Part shown: in pieces, positions 27,502 through 35,120 of the stretch
Layout: each line of letters starts with the position of its first letter
How positions within the stretch are numbered: the first letter of the stretch is position 1
Source: CAVUFH01 sp963740835
Lineage (GTDB): Bacteria > Actinomycetota > Acidimicrobiia > IMCC26256 > PALSA-610
Length of the DNA: 64,000 bases
Reading direction: 5' to 3'
Assembly (NCBI GenBank): GCA_963740835.1
Contig: CAVUFH010000001.1
Span: forward strand, 310,001-374,000
The notes under the pieces: model-generated
Database searches by the model: none
Seen by the model: the letters and a program-made list of their open reading frames with translations, nothing else
What the model was told of the DNA's origin: nothing
Made by a program: the position numbers and the translations under genes

Positions 27502-28767
27502 CGTCTCGCGTGACGGATCGGCTCGGGCCGGGCCTCGCGGGACGATCCTCGCCGAACGGTAGAGCCGGCGGCGGCGAACGCGCCTGAGCGTTCCGACGAT
27601 CGAAGCGAGCTTCTCCCGCGCGCCGAGCTGCCGCCACGCCGGAAACGTCGGCACGTTCCGATAGCGCGGGGTCGGGATCATCAGTGCGCGCATCGCCGCA
27701 GTCCGGCCCCACACGGCGCCGCGGACGCGGGCAAGGTTCGGCTGCGACGCGGCCAGGATGGACACGTCGGAGGGGGTGGCAACGATGACCCCTGCGGCCT
27801 GCGCGGCCGCAAGGATGCGACGGCCGCGTTCGGTGCGGACGAGGATCAACGAGCTGCCGGGTTCGCCCGGCGCGATTTCCCGGTACCACGGATCACCGAC
27901 CGCGATATCGGCGAACTCGCCGGTGTGGTCGGGACAGATGTGACAGCGCCATGGCCGGTGCTTCTGGAGGATGTCGCCCCAGGCCTCGTCGTAGCTCATC
28001 GCATGTTCGGCGTCCGCGGTCGCGGCCACCGCGAGACCCGGCCAGCCGTTCCCGCGATACCGGACGCTCCGCACGGAGGCCGGCTCGGCAATGCCCATCC
28101 TGCGGATCATCTCGAGCGTGCCGTTCGTCGACGGCGTGCCCGCGCAGAACATCGCGATCGTCAGACCCATCTTCGCCGCCAATGCCGGCCGGAGCTCGGT
28201 CGCGTTGCGGGCGCCCGCGACGTCGCACGGCTTGCCGATGAACACGCAGGGTTCGGGCGCCCGCTCGATCAGCTCGAGGGAGTCGCACGGACTGGCCGGC
28301 GCATACCGCGAACCGGTGGCGGCGAGCAGCTCCTCGCGAGATCGGCTCAACAGCGTCCGGTTGAGGTAAGGCACATCGTCACGGGCGGCGACATGCAGGA
28401 CGCCGTGCATCCCTTCGTGCTCGACGCAGTGCAACGCCAGCGCGGTCGCCGCACCCCCACTCGACGCGGACCACCGCACCTGCTCGTCGGCGGCGTGACC
28501 TTCCCAGATCTCGAGGATCGGACCCCACATGGCGAAGGCATCGCGGTCGGCGGTCGCGGGCACGCCGTCGTGCCTCAACGAGATGCCGGGGCACACCCGC
28601 AGCGCGTCCGGTGTTCGGGTCGGCACCGCTCCGGCCGGAACCGGACGGATGCCGTGCTCCGGTATGTCGATCAGGCGAACCGCGTCCGGCTCCGCGTAGG
28701 CACAGGCGCCGCAACCGCTGCACAGCTGCCGGTCGGCGACGTCGAAGACCGACGTGATGCCTCTCAC
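27493..28767 (-). CDS. Coenzyme F420 hydrogenase/dehydrogenase beta-subunit family protein (FrhB-like)
   Basis: 424 residues. N-terminal CSGCGACAYAEPDAV is a Cys-rich Fe-S motif, followed by LRVCPG. SASSGGAATALALHCVE and CVFIGKPCDVAGARNATELR are typical of the FrhB/FdhB flavin and F420-binding domain. CHICPDHTGEFADIAVGDPW is the conserved C-terminal cluster motif. Free-standing members are common in polysaccharide loci of actinobacteria and archaea, where they are thought to act as F420- or ferredoxin-dependent reductases. Its end overlaps the convergent regulator gene by 9 bp. Confidence 0.8.
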   Translation of the reverse strand: MRGITSVFDVADRQLCSGCGACAYAEPDAVRLIDIPEHGIRPVPAGAVPTRTPDALRVCPGISLRHDGVPATADRDAFAMWGPILEIWEGHAADEQVRWSASSGGAATALALHCVEHEGMHGVLHVAARDDVPYLNRTLLSRSREELLAATGSRYAPASPCDSLELIERAPEPCVFIGKPCDVAGARNATELRPALAAKMGLTIAMFCAGTPSTNGTLEMIRRMGIAEPASVRSVRYRGNGWPGLAVAATADAEHAMSYDEAWGDILQKHRPWRCHICPDHTGEFADIAVGDPWYREIAPGEPGSSLILVRTERGRRILAAAQAAGVIVATPSDVSILAASQPNLARVRGAVWGRTAAMRALMIPTPRYRNVPTFPAWRQLGAREKLASIVGTLRRVRRRRLYRSARIVPRGPARADPSRETSG

Positions 28768-28806
28768 GACCGCGGGCCGGCGGTCATGCGCGCGGAGCGT
28801 GTGAAG

Positions 28807-30021
28807 TCATGACGCTCCCAACTCTACGAGGTGGCGTGCGATCGCGAACGCGGAGGTCGCGGCGGGCGATGGTGCGTTTCGCACGGCGAGCACGCTTCCC
28901 AATCGCTCGAGCGCGAAGTCGTCGACGAGCGCGCCGCTGCTGTCGACTGCCTGCGCGCGCACACCGGCGTGTGACCGAACGACCGAGTCGGGCTCGATTG
29001 CAGGGACGAATCGTTGCGCCTCGGCCACGAAGGCCTTGCGCGACAGCGAACGCCTGAGTTCCACCGCCCCTGTGCGCCAGTGCGCGCGCGCGAGCCTGCG
29101 GAAACCGGCGAAGCGGGCCAGGTCGACGAGCTCCGAGACGTCGACGTCGCGCCATCGATATCCCTGCCGCGCCAGCGCGAGCACCGCGTTCGGTCCGACC
29201 AGCACCTCGCCGTCAATGCGTTTCGTCAGATGAATGCCGAGGAACGGGTAGCGCGGATCGGGCACCGGATAGACCAGGCCACGCACGAGATCCCGCGCCC
29301 GCGCTCGCAGTGCGTAGTACTCACCGCGGAACGGGACGATCCGCGGTGACGCGCTCCCGCCCGCCATCTGTGCGAGCAGGTCGGCGTGGAGGCCACCGCA
29401 AAGGACTGCGGTCCGGCAGTTGACGACGAGGGAGCCGTTGGAGGTCCGGGCAGTCAGACGGGCGCCGTCGTCGGCCGTCTCGATCGCCACGACCTCGGCG
29501 CTCCGGCGCATCTCGCCCCCGCGCTCGACAAGCTGTTGGGCGAGCACCCTGCACACCGCGGGGAAGTCGACGATCGCGGTCTGTGGCGACCAGACGGCGG
29601 CCAGCCCCCGCACGTGCGGCTCGATCTCCCGCAGCGCATCGCGGCCGATCGATCTGACGTCGGGCACGCCGTTCGCGATGGCATTGGCCATGATCGCCGA
29701 GAGGCGTTCGAGCTCGGACTCGTCGGTCGCCACCACGACTTTCCCGCACTGGTCGTACGGGATGGCATGTTCCGCGCAGAATTCCCGAAGCTGGGTGCGA
29801 CCCGACGTACAGAGCTCAGCCTTCAGCGAGCCCGGCTTGTAATAGAGGCCGGCGTGGACCACGCCGCTGTTGTGACCGCTCTGCTGCGTTCCGACCTCGG
29901 CATCCTTCTCGAGCACGGCGATGGCGCCCGATCCGCCGGCGGACCGCCACGCGTCGGCCGTTGCCAGACCGATGATGCCGCCACCGACCACGGCGAGCTC
30001 GACATCCAGGACCTCCCTCAT
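28807..30021 (-). CDS. lhgO: L-2-hydroxyglutarate oxidase (FAD-dependent, DAO family)
   Basis: 404 residues from ATG 30021 (MREVLDVELAVVGGGIIGLA). The FAD Rossmann GGGIIGLATA and EKDAEVGTQQSGHNSGVVHA (Q-SGHNSGV-H-G signature of LhgO), GLYYKPGSLKAELCTSG, SPQTAIVDFP and YPVPDPRYPFLGIHLTKRID match L2HGDH/LhgO proteins, which oxidise L-2-hydroxyglutarate to 2-oxoglutarate at the membrane. It is upstream of and codirectional with the FrhB-like gene, 39 bp apart, so the two may form an operon. 2-oxoglutarate is also the cosubstrate of the nearby oxygenase, but any link is speculative. Confidence 0.86.
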   Translation of the reverse strand: MREVLDVELAVVGGGIIGLATADAWRSAGGSGAIAVLEKDAEVGTQQSGHNSGVVHAGLYYKPGSLKAELCTSGRTQLREFCAEHAIPYDQCGKVVVATDESELERLSAIMANAIANGVPDVRSIGRDALREIEPHVRGLAAVWSPQTAIVDFPAVCRVLAQQLVERGGEMRRSAEVVAIETADDGARLTARTSNGSLVVNCRTAVLCGGLHADLLAQMAGGSASPRIVPFRGEYYALRARARDLVRGLVYPVPDPRYPFLGIHLTKRIDGEVLVGPNAVLALARQGYRWRDVDVSELVDLARFAGFRRLARAHWRTGAVELRRSLSRKAFVAEAQRFVPAIEPDSVVRSHAGVRAQAVDSSGALVDDFALERLGSVLAVRNAPSPAATSAFAIARHLVELGAS

Positions 30022-30069
30022 CGGCGGATTCTGCACCGTCTCCGGTTCGCCGCGAAGCATCGGCCGCCG

Positions 30070-30106
30070 AGATTCCTGACCCTTCGAGTCGGAAAGATTC
30101 CTGACC
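30070..30106 (+). repeat. 12-bp direct repeat upstream of the sulfur operon promoter
   Basis: AGATTCCTGACC occurs perfectly at 30070-30081 and 30095-30106, 25 bp apart. It lies in the divergent gap between lhgO and the sulfite reductase operon, just upstream of a promoter with a poor -35. The position suggests a transcription factor site; the factor is unknown. Confidence 0.6.
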
Positions 30107-30136
30107 TGGCCGCTGGTATTTCGGGCCCGAGTTGGG

Positions 30137-30142
30137 TAGTGT
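30137..30142 (+). promoter_or_regulatory. -10 element (TAGTGT) of a probable leaderless transcript
   Basis: TAGTGT fits the actinobacterial TANNNT -10 consensus and ends 7 bases before the GTG at 30150, placing the transcription start on or next to the start codon of the short leader ORF. The corresponding -35 position (30114-30119, TGGTAT) is weak, which would fit activator dependence on the upstream repeats. Confidence 0.6.
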
Positions 30143-30149
30143 CGGGCGC

Positions 30150-30263
30150 GTGAACAGCCGTCCCGAGATCCGCATGCGAGGCGCCGCGAGCGTCTCCGTG
30201 GGCCGGACGCCACACGAAGTCCGCGACGAGCTCTGTCGACGCGCGACCACCTGCTCGCGCTGA
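30150..30263 (+). CDS. Leaderless 37-residue leader peptide upstream of the sulfite reductase operon
   Basis: The GTG ORF encodes a 37-residue peptide beginning MNSRPEIRMRGAASV and ending DELCRRATTCSR, with Cys at positions 29 and 35 and no other Cys. There is no Shine-Dalgarno, and a -10 hexamer sits 7 bases upstream, so translation is probably leaderless. Short Cys-containing leaderless ORFs controlling sulfur genes are known from mycobacteria. Its last codons and stop lie inside a hairpin set (30253-30284), the expected layout for cysteine-responsive leader control of the operon at 30324. The product itself is probably not functional. Confidence 0.6.
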   Translation: MNSRPEIRMRGAASVSVGRTPHEVRDELCRRATTCSR

Positions 30264-30284
30264 CGCGAGCCCGCCGCGCTCGCG
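30253..30284 (+). promoter_or_regulatory. Mutually exclusive hairpins overlapping the leader ORF end
   Basis: Segment A GCTCGCG (30253-30259), segment B CGCGAGC (30264-30270) and segment C GCTCGCG (30278-30284): B pairs perfectly with either A (loop CTGA) or C (loop CCGCCGC). A overlaps the Cys35-Ser36-Arg37 codons and the stop codon is the A-B loop, so ribosome position can choose the structure. No U-run follows, so this is not an obvious intrinsic terminator. Confidence 0.6.
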
Positions 30285-30309
30285 GTTCTCCACCCCACCC
30301 TCCCGCCCC

Positions 30310-30321
30310 GAGAGGTCTCTC
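30310..30321 (+). promoter_or_regulatory. Shine-Dalgarno of the sulfite reductase gene inside a small inverted repeat
   Basis: AGAGG (30311-30315) is the likely ribosome-binding site for the ATG at 30324. It lies in GAGA-GGTC-TCTC (30310-30321), which could form a short stem that partly hides it. The stem is only 4 bp and weak alone, but it could cooperate with the upstream hairpins. Confidence 0.35.
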
Positions 30322-30323
30322 CC

Positions 30324-32120
30324 ATGGCGATCGACGTCCGCCAGCTCCAGACCCGTCCGCTCGATCCGCTGATCGCGGACGAGCTCGACATCTACGAACG
30401 CACGCTCGCCGAGTACCTCGACGGCGGCGTCGACGAGGACGTGTTCCGCGTCTTCCGCCTGAACCACGGCGTGTACGGCCAGCGCCAGGGCGGCCGGAAC
30501 CAGATGGTCCGGGTGAAGATCCCCTACGGGCAGGTCACGCCGGAACAACTCGAGACGCTCGGCTACATCGCGGAGACGTACTCGCGTGGGTGGGGCCACC
30601 TCACGACCCGCCAGAACGTGCAGTTCCACTTCGTCCAGCTCGAGCAGACGCCCGAAGTGCTGCGCATCCTCGCGTCGGTCGGGCTCACGACCCGCGAAGC
30701 GTGCGGCGACACCGTCCGCAACGTGGTGGGCTGCCACCTCGCCGGTGCGTGCCCGTTCGAGAAGCTCGACATCACCCCGTGGGCGGAGGCGACGGCTCGC
30801 CTCTTCCTGCGCCATGGCTACGCGCAGCGCCTGCCCCGCAAGTTCAAGATCAACTTCTCCGGCTGCGCGACCGACTGCGGCCAGGCCATGTTCAACGACG
30901 TCGGCGTCGTCGCGGTGACGCGTGAGCGCGCCGACGGCACGACGGAGCCCGGCTTCAAGGTCTTCGTCGCGGGTGGTCTCGGCGCCAACCCGCACCCCGC
31001 GCAGGCGCTGGAGGACTTCACGTCGCGCGAGGACCTGCTGCCGACGATCGAAGCGTGCCTGCGCACCTTCGACCACTACGGCAACCGCGACAACAAGATC
31101 CGCGCCCGCATGAAATGGCTCGTCGACACGATGGGCATCGAGGAGCTGCGGGAGCGCATCGTCCGCGAGCGCAAGTTCCTGCGGGCCGCGCGCTACTGGC
31201 CGGGCGGGATCCCCGAGCAGGTGCAGCTCGCGGGCGATGCCCCGGCCGGTGGCACACCCGAGGTGACCGTCGACGGGAACGGCCCGAGCGCGACGCCGGT
31301 GCGGCTGCTCAAGTCGGATCCGTTCGAGCGGTGGGAAGAGGCGAACGTCGTGCGCGGCATCGACCGCGGCACCGTCTCTTCGTACGCGTACGCCAAGCTC
31401 GGCGACATCACGACGGACCAGTTCCGTCGCCTCGCCGACATCCAACGCGACTTCGCGCTCGACATCCGCATCACCAACCGGCAGAACTTCGCGTTCCGCG
31501 ACCTCACCGAAGCCGACTTCCGCGGCCTCTACGACCGCCTCTCCGAGATCGGGATGGCGGAGCCAGGTGCGGAACTCGCGCGCGACGTCGTCTCGTGCCC
31601 GGGCGCCGACACCTGCAACCTCGCGGTCACACAGTCGCGCGGCTTGGCGTCCGCGATCGGCGACGCGCTCGAGGACGCGGGGCTGGCCGAAGTCGGTGGC
31701 GTGCGCGTGAACATCTCCGGCTGCACCAACAGCTGCGGCCAGCACCACATCTCCGACATCGGGTTCATGGGCCTCGAACGCCGGGCGCACGGCCGCGCCG
31801 CCCCGGGGTACCAGATGCTGCTCGGCGGCCACCTCGGCGAGATGGAGGTCGAGTTCGGCGCCAAGGCGGGCAAGCTGCCGGCGAAGGCTGCGCCGGAGGC
31901 GGTCGTGAAGATCGTCGGGCGATTCGCCTCGGAACGCGACGCGGGCGAGACCTTCACCGCGTGGCTGGCACGGGCCGGCGGAGCCAAGGATGTCGGCGAT
32001 TCCGTCAAGGACCTCGACAACTTCCCGAGCCCGGACATCGCGCCCGACTTCTACGTCGACTACGACGAGACCGGTCCCTACGTGGCCGAGGTCGGCGACG
32101 GCGAATGCGCGGCGACCTGA
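30324..32120 (+). CDS. sir: Siroheme-dependent (ferredoxin) sulfite reductase
   Basis: 598 residues with the duplicated nitrite/sulfite reductase layout. First ferredoxin-like half: YGQVTPEQLETLGYIAETYS and RGWGHLTTRQNVQFHFVQLE. Siroheme half: RKFKINFSGCATDCGQ. The C-terminal cluster ligands are in SCPGADTCNLAV (C425 region) and NISGCTNSCGQHH (C467 region), the C-x5-C plus C-x3-C set that binds the 4Fe-4S/siroheme pair. It reduces sulfite to sulfide with six electrons from ferredoxin. Position before cysH-cysD-cysN supports sulfite rather than nitrite reduction. The operon is headed by the leader ORF. Confidence 0.9.
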   Translation: MAIDVRQLQTRPLDPLIADELDIYERTLAEYLDGGVDEDVFRVFRLNHGVYGQRQGGRNQMVRVKIPYGQVTPEQLETLGYIAETYSRGWGHLTTRQNVQFHFVQLEQTPEVLRILASVGLTTREACGDTVRNVVGCHLAGACPFEKLDITPWAEATARLFLRHGYAQRLPRKFKINFSGCATDCGQAMFNDVGVVAVTRERADGTTEPGFKVFVAGGLGANPHPAQALEDFTSREDLLPTIEACLRTFDHYGNRDNKIRARMKWLVDTMGIEELRERIVRERKFLRAARYWPGGIPEQVQLAGDAPAGGTPEVTVDGNGPSATPVRLLKSDPFERWEEANVVRGIDRGTVSSYAYAKLGDITTDQFRRLADIQRDFALDIRITNRQNFAFRDLTEADFRGLYDRLSEIGMAEPGAELARDVVSCPGADTCNLAVTQSRGLASAIGDALEDAGLAEVGGVRVNISGCTNSCGQHHISDIGFMGLERRAHGRAAPGYQMLLGGHLGEMEVEFGAKAGKLPAKAAPEAVVKIVGRFASERDAGETFTAWLARAGGAKDVGDSVKDLDNFPSPDIAPDFYVDYDETGPYVAEVGDGECAAT

Positions 32121-32881
32121 TGGCGACGAACCTGACCACGCTCAACAACCCGCCCGCCCGCCTCAACAACCCGCCCGCCCGCCTCAACAACGCGCCGCGC
32201 CGCCCGCTCGTCGACATCGACCTGGGCGAGCTGGCCGCGATCTCGGCGGAGCTGGAGCACAAGCCCGCGAGTGCGGCGATCCGCTGGGCGCACGAGCGGT
32301 TCGGCGCCGGGCTCGTGCTGGCCGCGTCCTTCCAGGACTGCGTCCTCATCGACCTCGCGGCCAAGGCTGCGCCCGGAATCGAGGTCGTGTTCCTCGACAC
32401 GCAGTATCACTTCGCGGAGACGCTGTGGTACGTCGACCGGGTGCGGGAGCACTACGACCTGCACCTGACGGTGATGACGCCGCTCGTCCCGCCCGACGAC
32501 CTCTGGCAGACCGATACCGACGAGTGCTGCGCGATGCGCAAGGTCGAACCCCTCGCCCGCGCCCTCCAGGGCCGGCAGGCCTGGATGTCCGGCGTGCGGC
32601 GGGTCGAGGCGCCGTCGCGCGCGCGCACCCAGATCGCGCAGCTCGACGTCGGCCGCGGGATCGTGAAGGTCAACCCGGTGGCCGGGTGGACCGATGATGA
32701 CATCGAGACCTACAAGCGTGACCACGACCTGCTCGAGCACCCGTTGGTCGCCCAGGGCTACCCCTCGATCGGCTGCTGGCCGTGCACGCGGGCGGTGGCA
32801 CCGGGTGACGACCCCCGCTCGGGCCGGTGGGCCGCGACGGGCAAGACCGAATGTGGCCTCCACGGCTGGCCTCAGCCCTAG
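32120..32881 (+). CDS. cysH: APS reductase (4Fe-4S type)
   Basis: 253 residues from ATG 32120, overlapping the previous stop as TGATG. The PP-loop-like core has LAASFQDCVLIDLAAKAAPG and VVFLDTQYHFAETLWYVDRV. The Cys-Cys pair in DECCAMRKVEPL (about 135-136) and CWPCTRAV (about 218-221) are the 4Fe-4S ligands that mark APS rather than PAPS reductases. The C-terminal KTECGLHG holds the catalytic Cys. It reduces adenylylsulfate to sulfite using thioredoxin. The first 30 residues include a tandem LNNPPAR repeat not expected in the family. Absence of cysC nearby agrees with APS use. Confidence 0.93.
   Translation: MATNLTTLNNPPARLNNPPARLNNAPRRPLVDIDLGELAAISAELEHKPASAAIRWAHERFGAGLVLAASFQDCVLIDLAAKAAPGIEVVFLDTQYHFAETLWYVDRVREHYDLHLTVMTPLVPPDDLWQTDTDECCAMRKVEPLARALQGRQAWMSGVRRVEAPSRARTQIAQLDVGRGIVKVNPVAGWTDDDIETYKRDHDLLEHPLVAQGYPSIGCWPCTRAVAPGDDPRSGRWAATGKTECGLHGWPQP
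32141..32197 (+). repeat. 21-bp tandem repeat encoding LNNPPAR in the CysH N-terminus
   Basis: The unit CTCAACAACCCGCCCGCCCGC starts at 32141 and 32162, with a degenerate third unit from 32183. Being a multiple of three it keeps frame and adds seven residues per copy ahead of the conserved domain. It probably arises by slipped-strand replication. Confidence 0.9.
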
Positions 32882-32915
32882 AGATTTCGTACGACGCTTC
32901 TAAGCTGGCGGGTTC

Positions 32916-33821
32916 ATGCAACGTCTGATTTCGCATCTCGCCGCGCTCGAGGCGGAGTCGGTGCACCTCCTTCGTGAGGTGGCCGCGGAGTTCGAACGCC
33001 CCTGCCTCCTGTTCTCCGGTGGCAAGGACAGTGTCGTCATGCTCCACATGGCCAAGAAGGCCTTCTGGCCCGCGCGCCTCCCGTTCCCGGTCATGCACAT
33101 CGACACCGGCCACAACTTTCCCGAGGTCATCGAGTACCGCGACCAGGCGGTCGAACGCGCGGGCGTGCGACTCGTCGTCGCGTCGGTGCAGGAATCGATC
33201 GACAACGGCCGAGTCGTCGAGGACAACGGCCCGCGTGCGTCCCGCAACCGGCTGCAGACCACGACGCTGCTCGATGCGATCGAGGCGCACGAGTTCGATG
33301 CAGTGATGGGCGGCGCGCGCCGCGACGAGGAGAAGGCGCGCGCCAAAGAGCGCTTCTTCTCGTTCCGCGACGAGTTCGGGCAGTGGGATCCGAAGAACCA
33401 ACGGCCGGAGCTCTGGAACATCTACAACGGGCGTCACCGCAAGGGCGAGCACATCCGGGTGTTCCCGTTGTCGAACTGGACGGAGCTCGACATCTGGCAG
33501 TACATCGCCGACGAGCAGATCGAGCTCCCGTCGATCTACTTCGCACACCGTCGCCCCGTGTTCCGGCGCGACGGCATGCTCATGGCCGTCACCGACTTCT
33601 TGCAGGCGGGTGAGGGCGAAGAGGTGTTCGAGGAAACTGTGCGCTACCGCACCGTCGGCGATGCGACCTGCACCGCCGCGGTGGAGTCGAGCGCCGCGAC
33701 CCTCGACGAGATCATCATCGAGGTCGCCGCCTCCCGGATCACCGAACGAGGCGCTACCCGCGCCGACGACAAGTTCTCGGAAGCCGCGATGGAAGATCGC
33801 AAACGTGAGGGTTATTTCTAA
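32916..33821 (+). CDS. cysD: Sulfate adenylyltransferase subunit 2
   Basis: 301 residues with the ATP-pyrophosphatase PP-loop LFSGGKDSVVML (SGGKDS, 34-39). FPVMHIDTGHNFPEVIEYRD, MGGARRDEEKARAKERFFSF, NWTELDIWQYIADEQIELPS and RYRTVGDATCT follow, all canonical for CysD. It forms adenylylsulfate from ATP and sulfate with CysN. It begins 34 bp after cysH and ends two bases before the cysN ATG. Confidence 0.97.
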   Translation: MQRLISHLAALEAESVHLLREVAAEFERPCLLFSGGKDSVVMLHMAKKAFWPARLPFPVMHIDTGHNFPEVIEYRDQAVERAGVRLVVASVQESIDNGRVVEDNGPRASRNRLQTTTLLDAIEAHEFDAVMGGARRDEEKARAKERFFSFRDEFGQWDPKNQRPELWNIYNGRHRKGEHIRVFPLSNWTELDIWQYIADEQIELPSIYFAHRRPVFRRDGMLMAVTDFLQAGEGEEVFEETVRYRTVGDATCTAAVESSAATLDEIIIEVAASRITERGATRADDKFSEAAMEDRKREGYF

Positions 33822-33823
33822 GG

Positions 33824-35080
33824 ATGGAACTGCTTCGCTTCGCCACCGCGGGCTCCGTCGACGACGGCAAGAGCACGCTCATCGGTCGACTGCTGTACGA
33901 CTCGAAACAGATCTTCGAAGACACGCTCGACGCGATCGAACACTCGTCGCGCCTGCGCGGCGAGGAGGGCATGAACCTCGCGCTCCTCACCGACGGCCTG
34001 CGGGCCGAACGCGAACAGGGCATCACGATCGACGTCGCGTACCGCTACTTCGCCACGCCCACGCGCAAGTTCATCATCGCCGACACGCCGGGCCACATCC
34101 AGTACACCCGCAACATGGTGACCGGTGCGTCGACCGCCGACCTGGCACTGGTGCTCATCGACGCCCGCAACGGCATCGTCGAACAGTCGCGGCGCCACGC
34201 GTTCCTCGCATCACTGCTCGGTGTCCCCCACCTCGTGCTGTGCGTCAACAAGATGGACCTCGTCGACTACGACCAGGAAGTCTTCGAACGCATCCGCAAC
34301 GAGTTCCGGGAGTTCGCGGCGAAGCTCGACGTGCACGACCTCGCGTTCATCCCGGTGTCGGCCCTGCTCGGGGACAACGTGGTCGAGCGCTCGGCGAACA
34401 TGCCGTGGTACGAAGGCTCGTCGCTGCTCCACCACCTCGAGTCGGTGCACATCGCTTCGGACCGCAACCTGATCGACTGCCGCTTCCCGGTGCAGTACGT
34501 GATCCGGCCGCGCGACGATCGCTTCCACGACTACCGCGGGTACGCCGGCCTCGTGACGAGCGGCACCTACAAGGCGGGTGACGAGGTCGTTGTGCTGCCG
34601 TCGGGTTTCACCTCCCGCATCGCATCGATCGACACCGCCGACGGACCGGTCGACGAGGCCACACCACCGATGTCGGTCACGATCCGGCTCGAGGACGAGC
34701 TCGATGTCAGCCGGGGCGACATGATCTGCCGGCCCAACAACCGGCCGGCCGTCGGCCAGGACATCGAGGCCATGCTCTGCTGGTTCGGCGACCGCACGCA
34801 GCTCCGGTCCGGCGCCAAGTACGCGATCAAGCACACGTCGAAGTGGGCTCGGGCCCTGGTAAGGGACCTGCAATACCGCCTCGACGTGAACACGCTGCAC
34901 CGCGACGAAGTCGCAGATTCGCTCTCGCTCAACGAGATCGGTCGGGTCACGATGCGCACCACGCAGCCGCTGTTCTTCGACGAGTACCGCCGCAACCGGG
35001 GCACGGGTTCCTTCGTACTCGTCGAAGAGGCGACCAACGACACGATCGCGGCGGGCATGATTCTCGGCCCGAGCTCGTAG
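33824..35080 (+). CDS. cysN: Sulfate adenylyltransferase subunit 1 (GTPase)
   Basis: 418 residues. Translation-factor GTPase motifs: P-loop GSVDDGKST (10-18), DTPGH, NKMD. EREQGITIDVAYRYF is the switch region, and beta-barrel domains follow (YAGLVTSGTYKAGDEVVVLP; IGRVTMRTTQPLFFDEYRRN). Length and ending show a stand-alone CysN without a fused CysC kinase, consistent with the APS-dependent pathway implied by cysH. It couples GTP hydrolysis to sulfate activation by CysD and is the last gene of the operon. Confidence 0.97.
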   Translation: MELLRFATAGSVDDGKSTLIGRLLYDSKQIFEDTLDAIEHSSRLRGEEGMNLALLTDGLRAEREQGITIDVAYRYFATPTRKFIIADTPGHIQYTRNMVTGASTADLALVLIDARNGIVEQSRRHAFLASLLGVPHLVLCVNKMDLVDYDQEVFERIRNEFREFAAKLDVHDLAFIPVSALLGDNVVERSANMPWYEGSSLLHHLESVHIASDRNLIDCRFPVQYVIRPRDDRFHDYRGYAGLVTSGTYKAGDEVVVLPSGFTSRIASIDTADGPVDEATPPMSVTIRLEDELDVSRGDMICRPNNRPAVGQDIEAMLCWFGDRTQLRSGAKYAIKHTSKWARALVRDLQYRLDVNTLHRDEVADSLSLNEIGRVTMRTTQPLFFDEYRRNRGTGSFVLVEEATNDTIAAGMILGPSS

Positions 35081-35090
35081 CCGGGCGATT

Positions 35091-35113
35091 GGAGCTGCGT
35101 CGCTCCGAGCTCC
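35091..35113 (+). terminator. Weak hairpin after cysN
   Basis: GGAGC (35091-35095) can pair with GCTCC (35102-35106), or GGAGCT with the later GAGCTCC (35107-35113). There is no T-run, so if it terminates the sulfur operon it does so inefficiently or with help. Confidence 0.3.
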
Positions 35114-35120
35114 TGCGAGA

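Noticed and set aside
30253..30284. Intrinsic terminator at the leader ORF end
   Set aside because: The hairpins are strong but no U-run follows and the downstream sequence is C-rich, so a classical terminator cannot be claimed.
30018..31832. A 604-residue open frame on the minus strand
   Set aside because: It is the antisense shadow of the siroheme sulfite reductase, which has all its Fe-S and siroheme motifs.
33824..35080. CysN-CysC fusion
   Set aside because: The protein ends at 418 residues with no second P-loop, so no APS kinase domain is present.
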